From Paenibacillus sp. 598K (GTDB lineage Bacteria > Bacillota > Bacilli > Paenibacillales > Paenibacillaceae), in the NCBI RefSeq assembly GCF_003851045.1, contig NZ_BFBX01000083.1, positions 1 to 64,000 on the forward strand: a stretch of 64,000 nt of DNA, in the 5' to 3' direction. The notes beneath the pieces are model-generated. The model searched no databases. It was given only the letters and a program-made list of their open reading frames with translations, and had not been told where the DNA came from. Shown here one piece after another: positions 8,744-17,352 of this stretch. Each line of letters opens with the position of its first letter. The first letter of the stretch is position 1. Position numbers and translations under genes: made by a program.

Positions 8744-10564
8744 GTGCCCCCCCAATCCTCCAGCATCAAGCGCAAGCTGTTTGCGATCTTTCTCAGCGTA
8801 TCGATTGTGCCGATCTGTCTGATCACTTATCTTTCCTATGACGGCTACTCGAAGCTCATCCAGCGCCATGTGACCGCTACGGCTGCCAACCTGCTGGATC
8901 ATAGCATGAGCAAGACGATTGATGCCTTAGATGAGATGGCCAATCTGACGCAAACGCTCGCGTATCAGCCTTACTCTCCCGAGAACCTGTCGGTGATCGA
9001 TATATTGCGCCGACATCGCAGCTACACGGAAAATCTCAACGACTACTCGCTGCTACAGAGCCAGCGCGATCTGAAGTTTCTATTTGGCAATATACTATAC
9101 TCCTACCGTTATGCCAACGGCATCTATCTGTTCACCGCGAGCGGCAACTCGTTCTACTACGCGCGAAGCGACCACGGCTTGCCGCCGGGGTACGATCCAA
9201 CCGGCGCGCAGTGGTACGAGCAGACACTGCAGCACGGCAGCTATGTGAGCGGCATCGAACCGCAGCCCTTCGCGCGCTCGCAGAAGCGCTCCGTGCTGTT
9301 CTCCCGCCTGATCGTCGATCCCGACACCAAGCAGCCGCTCGGCGTCGTCGCCATCGACTGTAATCTCGGGCTGTTCGACAGTGCGAGCAGCGCGATCCTG
9401 CCGCAGCAATCGGCGATGTTCATGACGAGCCTCTCCGGGGAGCTGGAGTATGCCGGAGTCAACGGCGGAGTGGACAAGCTGGCGCCGGCGGCAGATTACC
9501 GGCAGCGATTGGCGGGGCAGGAGCAAGGGCAGTTCTGGGATGAGGACGGGCAATATGTGACCATCTACAAGACGATGCCGGACTATCCCTGGAAGCTTGT
9601 GCTGCGAGTGGCGATGGCGGAGCTGGGAAGCGAATATATGCCAACGCGCGATGCGCTGATTACGATTGCGGCGACCTGCGTCCTGATGTTTGGGGGCATC
9701 TCTTATGTGCTCTCGCGCCGCGTCACCCGGCCGATCGTCAATCTTAGCCGCATCATGAAGTCGTCCAAATCGACGGATGTCGTGCTTGAGAGCAAATTCC
9801 TCAAGGGCAATGACGAGATTGCCGCCCTGTACTATGAATATCACGCGATGATGCTCGAGAACAAAGCGGTCATCAAGGAACGGTACGAGAACCAGATCAT
9901 TACGCTGGACGCCCAGATGCAGGCGCTCGAAGCGCAGATCAACTCGCACTTCCTCTACAATACGCTAGAGACGATGAACAGCATCGCCGACATGGAGGGC
10001 GTCCTGAGCATCACGGTCATGACCAAGGCACTCGGAGACATGTTCCGCTATAGCATCAAAACCGAGAGCGAGCGGGTGCGCCTGCGAGACGAAATCGCCC
10101 ATGTGACCAATTACTTGACGATTCAAAAAATCCGCTTCGGTGACCGGCTCGACTATCGCATCGACATCGACGAGTTGCTGCAAGAGGAGTCGATCCTCAA
10201 GCTGATCCTGCAGCCGCTCGTGGAAAATGCCATCGTGCACGGCCTCGAAGCGAGCGAGGAGCGGGGGCTGCTCCTCGTCACGGCAAGGATGGACGATCGA
10301 TCCATCGCGATTCGCATCGAGGATAACGGCTGCGGCATGGACGAGGAGGCGCTGGGCAAGCTGCGCAGGCAACTGGAGCAGTTGCCCCGCTTCACTGAGC
10401 TGGGGCGCAGGGAGATGGGGCATATCGGCATCGCCAATATTGACGCTCGCATCCGACTGTACTACGGTGCCAGCGTGACGCCGATCGGCGTCGCGATCGA
10501 TAGCCAACGCGGCCAAGGGACGACGGTCATCGTCCACGTGCCTCGGATACACTCACAAGCTTAG
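8744..10564 (+). CDS. Sensor histidine kinase, YesM type
   Basis: A membrane sensor kinase of about 606 residues. It has an N-terminal membrane helix, an extracytoplasmic cache-like sensor region, a second helix near residue 305, a HAMP linker, a His_kinase domain with candidate phospho-accepting His402 and a C-terminal HATPase domain (VENAIVHGLE; EDNGCGMDEE; GIGVA-type lid). The H-box reads INSHFLYNTLE, with Ser in place of the usual Pro. I place the start at a GTG with a modest GAAAGAG ribosome site, since the ATG at 8705 lies inside the -10 box. The response regulator follows 12 bases later. It probably senses a sugar, alone or with a binding protein, and controls the importer at 12296-15404. 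Confidence 0.9.
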   Translation: MPPQSSSIKRKLFAIFLSVSIVPICLITYLSYDGYSKLIQRHVTATAANLLDHSMSKTIDALDEMANLTQTLAYQPYSPENLSVIDILRRHRSYTENLNDYSLLQSQRDLKFLFGNILYSYRYANGIYLFTASGNSFYYARSDHGLPPGYDPTGAQWYEQTLQHGSYVSGIEPQPFARSQKRSVLFSRLIVDPDTKQPLGVVAIDCNLGLFDSASSAILPQQSAMFMTSLSGELEYAGVNGGVDKLAPAADYRQRLAGQEQGQFWDEDGQYVTIYKTMPDYPWKLVLRVAMAELGSEYMPTRDALITIAATCVLMFGGISYVLSRRVTRPIVNLSRIMKSSKSTDVVLESKFLKGNDEIAALYYEYHAMMLENKAVIKERYENQIITLDAQMQALEAQINSHFLYNTLETMNSIADMEGVLSITVMTKALGDMFRYSIKTESERVRLRDEIAHVTNYLTIQKIRFGDRLDYRIDIDELLQEESILKLILQPLVENAIVHGLEASEERGLLLVTARMDDRSIAIRIEDNGCGMDEEALGKLRRQLEQLPRFTELGRREMGHIGIANIDARIRLYYGASVTPIGVAIDSQRGQGTTVIVHVPRIHSQA

Positions 10565-10576
10565 GGGGACGACATC

Positions 10577-12187
10577 ATGTACAGCTACATCATCATCGAC
10601 GACGAGCCAGTGATCCGCAGCGGCATCCGCAGCAAGATCGACAGCTTCGCTTCATCCATTGGGCTCCTATGCGTAGGGGAGGCGGGCAACGGCAGAGAGG
10701 GGCTGCAGGTGATCGCCGAGCGCGACCCGGATATGATCCTTAGCGATATGCGCATGCCGGGTATCGACGGGCAGGAGCTGCTGGCGCGGCTGAAGAGCCA
10801 TTATCCCGACAAGCCAATCATCGTCATCAGCGGCTACAAGGATTATGAATATATGCGGGGCGCTATCGAGGCTCAAGCGCTCGGCTATCTGCTGAAGCCG
10901 TTCAGCCGCGAAGAAGTGCAGGCGGTCATGGTCAAGGCGATCCAGACCATCGAGACGGCACGCAGGCGAGAGAAGCTGGTCGAGCGAATCGATGGGCTGC
11001 AAAGCGAGCAGGAGCGTATGTATGAGCAGCATGATGCGGATCGCTGTCGGATGTGGATTGAGACTGGCCCGGCTGCTGGCGAGCCGATGACGGATCTGCG
11101 ATCGCGGAGCATGCGCGAGCTGTCCCAAGCGCTAGGTTACATGGTGATCGTCTGCTATAGCGCCGAGCCGTCAGACCACGAGGGGTCGGAGCACGAGGCA
11201 GGGAACGGGCGGGGGCTGTGCGAGCTTCAGGCTGCGGATGCCGGATCCAGACTTTACCGGATTCCCGGTCGATCAGCGCACTGGTCGTATATCATCGCGG
11301 CCTTCCAAGTGGCTTCGGATACGGAGCGGGCGCAGTTAGCGCTCCAGGAGAGTCTGTCCGCTCTCTCGGAGACGAGACTGCTGGCGGCGAGCAGCATGAA
11401 GAAGACGCTCGCCGAGCTCCATGAAGCATACCTCGAATGTCGGACAGCGATGGATCGATGCTCTGTGCATCGCAGTTGCGGCTATGTGAGGCTCGGCTCG
11501 GCACATCCTGAGCAGGCGGTAGGGTTGTGGGAGGGCTGGGAGCGAATCGTCTTCTTCCTGGAGCGCGGCGAGCGGGAGCAGGCGCAGCAGGCGTTCTCGC
11601 AATTGCTTCCCTCCCGGGCCATTGTCCCCGAGGCGCCGCCGCTCACCTGGAGCGAGCTGAAGACGAGAGGGCGGCAGTTCATCGCGGCGGTGCGCCTCGC
11701 AGCCAGCCGATCGACGCTGATCCTCCCTGCGGACTGGGCGCAAGAGGCCGAGACGGTATTGGAGTCCGGATATGACGTCGCCGGCTGTACAGCCTATCTA
11801 TACCATCTGTTGGATACGGTCGCTGCACCTTCGTCTGGATCATCGTCCCGTTCGGCCCAGGAGCTCGTACAGCAGATTGAGGCGTATATCGAGCGTCATT
11901 ACCGCGAGGAGATTACGCTGACCCGGCTGTCGCAGCGCTTTTTCGTTAATGCCAGCTACTGCAGTTTTATTTTCAAGGAGAAGACCGGTACGAATCTGAC
12001 TGATTTTATATTGGCCAAGCGGATCGCCAAAGCTCGGGAGCTGTTGAGCGAGACAAGCTACTCCCTGGATAGCATCGCCAGGATGGTTGGCTACAGCAAC
12101 GCCAAATATTTTATGCGTCTCTTCAAAAAAGCAACAGGCATGACGCCGCAAGCTTATCGCATTGCTCATAGCCAATCCCAAAAATAA
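10577..12187 (+). CDS. Response regulator with AraC-type output domain, YesN type
   Basis: A 536-residue partner of the YesM-type kinase. The receiver domain occupies residues 1-120, with the acidic pair Asp8/Asp9, phospho-acceptor Asp57 (MILSDMRMPG) and the conserved lysine in LLKPF. A variable middle region follows, and the last ~100 residues are an AraC-type double helix-turn-helix (ITLTRLSQRFFVNASYCSFI; ending GMTPQAYRIAH). A GGGGG ribosome site precedes the ATG. It ends about 110 bases before the next importer operon, which is its most likely regulon. Confidence 0.93.
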   Translation: MYSYIIIDDEPVIRSGIRSKIDSFASSIGLLCVGEAGNGREGLQVIAERDPDMILSDMRMPGIDGQELLARLKSHYPDKPIIVISGYKDYEYMRGAIEAQALGYLLKPFSREEVQAVMVKAIQTIETARRREKLVERIDGLQSEQERMYEQHDADRCRMWIETGPAAGEPMTDLRSRSMRELSQALGYMVIVCYSAEPSDHEGSEHEAGNGRGLCELQAADAGSRLYRIPGRSAHWSYIIAAFQVASDTERAQLALQESLSALSETRLLAASSMKKTLAELHEAYLECRTAMDRCSVHRSCGYVRLGSAHPEQAVGLWEGWERIVFFLERGEREQAQQAFSQLLPSRAIVPEAPPLTWSELKTRGRQFIAAVRLAASRSTLILPADWAQEAETVLESGYDVAGCTAYLYHLLDTVAAPSSGSSSRSAQELVQQIEAYIERHYREEITLTRLSQRFFVNASYCSFIFKEKTGTNLTDFILAKRIAKARELLSETSYSLDSIARMVGYSNAKYFMRLFKKATGMTPQAYRIAHSQSQK

Positions 12188-12226
12188 TGCACCCGAAATG
12201 CTAAAAAGCGGTACGCTATCCTGCGC

Positions 12227-12232
12227 TATACT
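12227..12232 (+). promoter_or_regulatory. Possible -10 box of the second importer operon
   Basis: TATACT lies 63 bases upstream of the binding-protein start region. No convincing -35 at the usual distance, which would fit an activator-dependent promoter controlled by the adjacent YesN-type regulator (inference). Confidence 0.35.
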
Positions 12233-12295
12233 TAGGTTGTGCACAGAAGGGCAAGCTTGTCGACATCAAAGAGAAGGTACAGGGAGGTCATGCAA

Positions 12296-13618
12296 GTGAA
12301 GCAGAAAGGCGTATTGGCTATGCTTGCGCTGCTGCTGGCAATTACATTGGCTGGCTGCAGCGGCAACAAGCCATCAGGAAAAGATGTAAGCGGAACCAAG
12401 GAGGTCGACGGTCCAAAGCCGATTACGATTACGATGCTAGGTCCAGGCAATGCGTCGACCGATCGCAAGGATTTCAATACGGAAATTTTCCCAGAGCTGG
12501 TCAAAGAGAAATTCCCGCATGTAACGGTTGTGTCGGAGCTGCTTCCCCAGGATCAGTTTATTACCACCTTGAAGGCAAGAATGTCGACCGGAGAAGGACC
12601 GGATATTTTCTTCTACTGGCCAAAGATGCAGTCGCTCGAGGTCATCAAGCCGGGTTTTGCCAAAGACCTGTCCGAACTGGCGCTGCTGGACAAATTTAAC
12701 CCGAGCGTTGTCGATGCCTTTGCAGTAGGTGGAGCGAAGTATGCGATCCCGTCCGGCGTGAATATTCTAGGCGTGTATTACAACAAGGACTTGTTCCGTC
12801 AGGCTGGCATCGAGGAGACGCCTCAGGACTGGGCTGCATTCCTAGAGGCGTGTCGCAAGCTGCAGGAGGCAGGCATTCAGCCGATCGTCTCCGGCGATAA
12901 GGACGCCTACGTCATCCAGTTCGGACTGTATCAGTTGGCAGCCTCAATGGTCTATCCAACGATTCCCGATCTGGACGAGCAGATGGTAGCAGGCGAAGCC
13001 AGCTTTGCCGACTCGCCCTGGGTCGATGTGCTGACACGCTACAAGGAGTTGTACGATGCGGGTTATGTGCAGAAGAACTCGCTTGGAGCAGGCAACACAC
13101 AGGCGCAGCAAATGTTCATCGATGGCAAGGCAGCGATGACGATCGACGGCAACTGGGCCAACGCCAATGTCATGCAGCAAGGCGCGGCCGACTTCGAGCG
13201 AGGCTTCTTCCCGCTGCCCGGCAATGATGCGGGTCAACCGCTGGCTCTGTCTGCCGCGCCGAGCGGGGGCACCTTCGTCAACGCCAAGACGGAGAACTAC
13301 GATACCATCGTCAGTATTTTGGAGTATATGTATGAAGAAGGATCGCCGTTATTCGAGGCATGGGTGAGCTACAATGACGGCCAGATTCCAACATACAACG
13401 GTCTGGCCTTCAACGGTAGCGAGCTGTATCAGAACTTCTATTCCCTGTTCCAGACCAACCCTTCGTATGCCTTTAGCAATCAAGGATGGCCGGCAGGCGT
13501 CGTCGACGAGCTGGTCGCGAAGTACCAGGAGCTGATCACCGGGGCGGCGACCGTCGAGGACGTGCTCCAGGCAGCCGACCTCAAGATGGCGGAGCTTAGC
13601 AAAAAAGTGACGAATTAA
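12296..13618 (+). CDS. Sugar ABC transporter solute-binding lipoprotein
   Basis: A type-1 extracellular binding protein (MsmE/MalE-like) of about 440 residues. The signal peptide ends in a lipobox LAGC, with Cys21 as the lipidation site. Family motifs include SGVNILGVYYNKDLF and the DGKAAMTIDGNWA segment. GGAGGT sits seven bases before a GTG at 12296; the ATG six bases upstream (12290) is the alternative. It is the first gene of an operon with two permeases, a GH78-like enzyme and a secreted DUF4091 protein, so the ligand is probably a rhamnose-containing or related plant oligosaccharide (inference). Confidence 0.92.
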   Translation: MKQKGVLAMLALLLAITLAGCSGNKPSGKDVSGTKEVDGPKPITITMLGPGNASTDRKDFNTEIFPELVKEKFPHVTVVSELLPQDQFITTLKARMSTGEGPDIFFYWPKMQSLEVIKPGFAKDLSELALLDKFNPSVVDAFAVGGAKYAIPSGVNILGVYYNKDLFRQAGIEETPQDWAAFLEACRKLQEAGIQPIVSGDKDAYVIQFGLYQLAASMVYPTIPDLDEQMVAGEASFADSPWVDVLTRYKELYDAGYVQKNSLGAGNTQAQQMFIDGKAAMTIDGNWANANVMQQGAADFERGFFPLPGNDAGQPLALSAAPSGGTFVNAKTENYDTIVSILEYMYEEGSPLFEAWVSYNDGQIPTYNGLAFNGSELYQNFYSLFQTNPSYAFSNQGWPAGVVDELVAKYQELITGAATVEDVLQAADLKMAELSKKVTN

Positions 13619-13633
13619 TCAGGTTTCACAGAG

Positions 13634-13661
13634 GAAAGGGGATGCAGGAGTCGCCCCTTTC
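13634..13661 (+). other. Intergenic stem-loop after a binding-protein gene
   Basis: GAAAGGGG and CCCCTTTC form a perfect 8-bp stem with a 12-base loop. It covers an upstream in-frame ATG at 13642, which argues for translation of the permease starting at 13693 instead. Confidence 0.65.
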
Positions 13662-13692
13662 TTTCATATCCAGCGAGAGGGAGTTAGCAAGA

Positions 13693-14571
13693 ATGAATGC
13701 CGTTTTCAAACGATCCATCTACTGGTTTATGGTTCCGGGCTTGCTCGTCTATGTTACATTCTGGATTTTACCGATCCTTTTAACCTTTCATTACAGTCTG
13801 ACTGATACGAACGGCTTTGGCAGCTTGTACAACTATGTTGGCCTCGACAACTATCGTGCGCTGCTCAAGGATGGGACGCTGGTCAATTCGGCGGGCAATA
13901 CGCTCCAATACACGGTCGCCTCCATCATCCTGACGAATCTGTTAGCGCTCGGACTGGCGCTGTTGCTCAATGCCAAGCTGCGGCTAAGAGGGATATACCG
14001 CACCTTCACCTATCTGCCGACGCTGTTCAGTACGATCGTCGTCGGCTTCATCTGGGGCTTCATCTATCTGCCGGACTATGGCATGCTGGCCTTGCTGGGG
14101 CAGAGCGTAGGTTTCGCGGATCTCGAGCTTAATCTGCTCGGCGACGCCTCGACGGCGCTGTGGGCAACGGTCATCGTCGATGTCTGGAAGGGATTCGGCG
14201 GCGTTATGATTATCTATCTGGCGGGCCTTCAGTCCGTCCCGGGTGAGCTCGTCGAGTCCGCGCAGATCGATGGGGCCCGGAGCTGGCATATTCTGCGGCA
14301 TATCAAGCTTCCCTTGATCGCGCCGGCAATTACGATCAATCTGTCGCTTGGTCTGGTGAACGGTCTCAAGCAATTTGACTACATCTATACGATGACGCAG
14401 GGCGGTCCGGGCAAGTCGACGCGCACGCTTATGTTCGATATGTTCAGGATGGCGTTCACCGAGAGCCAGTTTGGCAAGGCGGCAGCCTTAGGCGTTATTT
14501 CCTTTGTCTTCATTTCGATCGCTACTTTTGCACTGGTGCATTTCCTGCGCACGAAGGAGGTGAGCGCATGA
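13693..14571 (+). CDS. Sugar ABC transporter permease, UgpA/MsmF type
   Basis: A permease subunit of about 292 residues with six hydrophobic helices and the EAA loop VESAQIDGARSWHILRHIKL near residue 190. TMTQGGPG, typical of MalF/UgpA-like subunits, follows. The ATG at 13693 is chosen because GAGAGGGAG lies upstream; the ATG at 13642 is buried in a hairpin. It overlaps the following permease gene by ATGA, so the two are translationally coupled. Confidence 0.92.
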   Translation: MNAVFKRSIYWFMVPGLLVYVTFWILPILLTFHYSLTDTNGFGSLYNYVGLDNYRALLKDGTLVNSAGNTLQYTVASIILTNLLALGLALLLNAKLRLRGIYRTFTYLPTLFSTIVVGFIWGFIYLPDYGMLALLGQSVGFADLELNLLGDASTALWATVIVDVWKGFGGVMIIYLAGLQSVPGELVESAQIDGARSWHILRHIKLPLIAPAITINLSLGLVNGLKQFDYIYTMTQGGPGKSTRTLMFDMFRMAFTESQFGKAAALGVISFVFISIATFALVHFLRTKEVSA

Positions 14572-15404
14572 AGCTGCGTCAACGTATCGGTCATGTCTGG
14601 ATGAATGCGGCGATTCTCGCCACCATCGTCATCAGCTTGTTCCCGCTGCTCATCGTCCTCTCCAGCTCGCTACGGGCGCCGCGCGACTCGGCGTCGCCGC
14701 TCCAGCTCTTCGCCCGTATCGATCTGGGTAGCTACAAGGTCGCTTTCAAAAATATGGACTACCCTGTGGCGCTAGGCAATAGTATCCTGCTGACGAGCGT
14801 ATCTGTCGTAGCTATTGTGCTACTAGCGGCTGCGGCTGCTTATCCGATGGCCCGCTTGAGGACCCGGACGAGCAACTTCTTCTCGATGTTTTTCTTGTCT
14901 GGCCTGGTCGTGGCGGGACAGATGGCCTTGATCCCCATCTATACGGTCATGCACTCGCTGCATGTATCGAACGGGCAGCTCGCCAGCATATTTATGTTTG
15001 TGACATGCAGTCTGCCGTTCTCGACCTTTTTGTACACTGGCTTTATCCGCAGCAGCGTGCCTTACGAGCTGGAGGAGTCGGCAGTGATGGACGGCGCCAG
15101 CCTGTGGCGCAGATTTTGGGTGATCGTGTTCCCGTTGCTGTTACCGGCGACGACGGCGGTCGTCATTACCCAAGGCGTCTGGATCTGGAACGATTTTCTG
15201 TACCCGCTCGTATTCATCTCGCAGCATGATGCCAAGCCGTTGCCGCTGGTGATGATCCGCTTCCTCGGCGATCGGGAAAATCCGACCCAGTGGAACCAAT
15301 TGTTCGCTGCGTGCGTGCTGACGACCTTGCCGCTGATGTTGGCGTTCTCGGTCATGCAAAAGTATTTTATCGGCGGCCTGACCGTCGGAGCAGTCAAAGG
15401 ATAA
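14568..15404 (+). CDS. Sugar ABC transporter permease, AraQ/MsmG type
   Basis: The second permease subunit, 278 residues, with an AAGGAGGTGA ribosome site inside the preceding gene and a 4-base ATGA overlap. The EAA loop reads LEESAVMDGASLWRRFWVIV and the C-terminus FIGGLTVGAVKG matches the family. Forms the channel with the product at 13693. No ATPase gene is present in the operon, so an ATPase encoded elsewhere (MsmX type) is expected. Confidence 0.93.
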   Translation: MKLRQRIGHVWMNAAILATIVISLFPLLIVLSSSLRAPRDSASPLQLFARIDLGSYKVAFKNMDYPVALGNSILLTSVSVVAIVLLAAAAAYPMARLRTRTSNFFSMFFLSGLVVAGQMALIPIYTVMHSLHVSNGQLASIFMFVTCSLPFSTFLYTGFIRSSVPYELEESAVMDGASLWRRFWVIVFPLLLPATTAVVITQGVWIWNDFLYPLVFISQHDAKPLPLVMIRFLGDRENPTQWNQLFAACVLTTLPLMLAFSVMQKYFIGGLTVGAVKG

Positions 15405-15419
15405 GGAGCGAGGAGAGAC

Positions 15420-17333
15420 GTGGCTTATTTAACCCCAACAATCATCCATATCGATGAAGGCGATGGACAGGTGCGGGGCGCTGTCTATATGACGGAGGCC
15501 TCTGATACGGGGGCTTATCTTGCGACGGATGGAGGACAAGCGCCCTCTGTATTGCTCGACTTCGGCATCAAGACAACGGGCTATCTCTATCTGGAGATGG
15601 GCCATCATACCGCTGACGAGTTGGTCATCCGTTACGGTCCGCTCCAGGAGGCGCTGATCAAAACGATGGTCGTCCCGATGCCCAAGGATGGCGTACTCTG
15701 GGTGGACCAGGAATATATCGCGCTGCGCTACATGTCTGTGGAGCTTCGCAGCACCTCGGCGCTGCCAGCCCCATGTACTGCGGAGATTCGCCGCATCGGC
15801 GTCAAGTTCTCCGCTTATCCATGCGTCTATCGCGGAGGTTTCCGTGCGTCGGAGCCGTTCTGGGAGAAGCTGTGGCACACCGGCGCCTATACGACGCAGC
15901 TATGCCTGCAGCGCTCCCGCTTCGCCAGCACCTTCCGTAGCCAGCTTCCTGAGGAGCACCGGCTCTTCGTGGAGAACTGGCAGAGCGTGTACTCCGACTA
16001 TGTGATCTTCGACGGCCCGCGCCGCGATAGAGAGGCGTGGATCGGGGATATCCGCACAGAGGCGCTTAATATTTACTACGCCTTCGGCAACGACGAGACG
16101 GTCAAGAGCAGTCTGGATCTGTTCCACCGTTTACAGGAGAGCAACGGACTGATCCCTGGCAGCGCGGCTTCGCGTCAGGCGTTCAGCGAGTACAACCTGT
16201 GGTGGATTATCTCGATCTGGGAGCATTACCTGTTTACCGCTGATGCCGCGTTCCTGAGCCGCATGTACGAGGGCTACCGTTCCCTGGTGGCCTGGCTGGA
16301 GTATCGGCTGGACGAGCGCTCCTTTCTGTACAACGATACGACCTGGATGTGGACCTTCCCGCGCGACGGCTACGGCGCTGCGACCCAGTGCATCCTCTAC
16401 CATGCGCTGCAATGCGCCGCTCGGATTGAAGAGCATATGGGGGCGACAGATCGCGCCGACCGTATCCGCGGATGGGCGGATAACACACGCCGTCATCTGT
16501 TAGCGACATATTGGGACGAGGAGAGAGGCGTATTCACGGACCTCGTCAATCTGGAGGACGTCGAGGTGGTGCTTAGCGATGTGAACGGCTATGCAATCGT
16601 ATTTGGAATCGCTGAGCCAGCAATGTCTGTTCGGATCCTGGAGTATTTGCAACAGCATATGTGGACGCCTTACGGTTCGGCGACGACCGATCGCAAGGTG
16701 GAGCGGGCGGTTCCGCTCCAGGGTTGCGGGCATTTCGAGAAGTACCTCCCGGGCAAGAAGCTGACTTCGGAGGAGACGCTCTCCTTCATGTGGCCGCATA
16801 ATCGGCAGATCTGGCCGTTCATTAATGGCTATGAGGTCGAAGCCAGGCTGCTGCTCGATCAGACCGAGGAGGCGATTGAGCTAATCCGGCGCTGCTGGGG
16901 GACGATGCTGGCGCAGGAGCCGGGCACCTTCTGGGAGATGCTTGATGCGGAGAACGGTCAGTTCCCGCTGCGATCCTTCTTTGAGTTCGCCAAGGGCGAT
17001 GCGCTGAATAGCGCTTGCCACGGTTGGTCGGGCTGGATCTCGGCGATCCTGCAAGCCTATGTGCTCGGGGTGAAGCCGCTCTCGCCCGGATTCCGGGAGA
17101 CGCTGATCGCGCCTAGGCCGAGCGAGTCGCTCGGCGAGCTCGGAGGCACGATTCCTACGCCTCATGGCGAGGTGAAGGTAGCCATCACCTGGCAGGGCGA
17201 GCAAGTCTTTATTGCCGTAAGCCACCCGAGCGAAATCATCGTTGCGTATCGGCTGGACAGCTCGTTTTTTGATGGCAAGACCATCTATGTGAACGGGGCG
17301 TTGTGGGAGCATGAGTCTTCCGTCGCTACCTGA
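15420..17333 (+). CDS. GH78-like alpha-L-rhamnosidase family protein
   Basis: A cytoplasmic six-hairpin glycosidase of 637 residues without a signal peptide. An N-terminal beta-sandwich (about 1-130) precedes the (alpha/alpha)6 barrel (about 140-540), which carries FDGPRRDREAWIGDIR around residues 196-211, the region that corresponds to the catalytic-acid loop of GH78 enzymes. A C-terminal beta domain contains IPTPHGEVKVAITW. The start is a GTG with AAGGAGCGAGGAG upstream, 15 bases after the permease stop, so it belongs to the importer operon. It probably trims imported oligosaccharides inside the cell. GH78 assignment is by motif; related families with the same fold cannot be excluded. Confidence 0.75.
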   Translation: MAYLTPTIIHIDEGDGQVRGAVYMTEASDTGAYLATDGGQAPSVLLDFGIKTTGYLYLEMGHHTADELVIRYGPLQEALIKTMVVPMPKDGVLWVDQEYIALRYMSVELRSTSALPAPCTAEIRRIGVKFSAYPCVYRGGFRASEPFWEKLWHTGAYTTQLCLQRSRFASTFRSQLPEEHRLFVENWQSVYSDYVIFDGPRRDREAWIGDIRTEALNIYYAFGNDETVKSSLDLFHRLQESNGLIPGSAASRQAFSEYNLWWIISIWEHYLFTADAAFLSRMYEGYRSLVAWLEYRLDERSFLYNDTTWMWTFPRDGYGAATQCILYHALQCAARIEEHMGATDRADRIRGWADNTRRHLLATYWDEERGVFTDLVNLEDVEVVLSDVNGYAIVFGIAEPAMSVRILEYLQQHMWTPYGSATTDRKVERAVPLQGCGHFEKYLPGKKLTSEETLSFMWPHNRQIWPFINGYEVEARLLLDQTEEAIELIRRCWGTMLAQEPGTFWEMLDAENGQFPLRSFFEFAKGDALNSACHGWSGWISAILQAYVLGVKPLSPGFRETLIAPRPSESLGELGGTIPTPHGEVKVAITWQGEQVFIAVSHPSEIIVAYRLDSSFFDGKTIYVNGALWEHESSVAT

Positions 17334-17352
17334 CAAGAGGAGATGACATAGG

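Noticed and set aside
8705-10564. ATG at 8705 as the start of the histidine kinase gene
   Set aside because: It lies inside the TATAAT box, so it would not be in the transcript.
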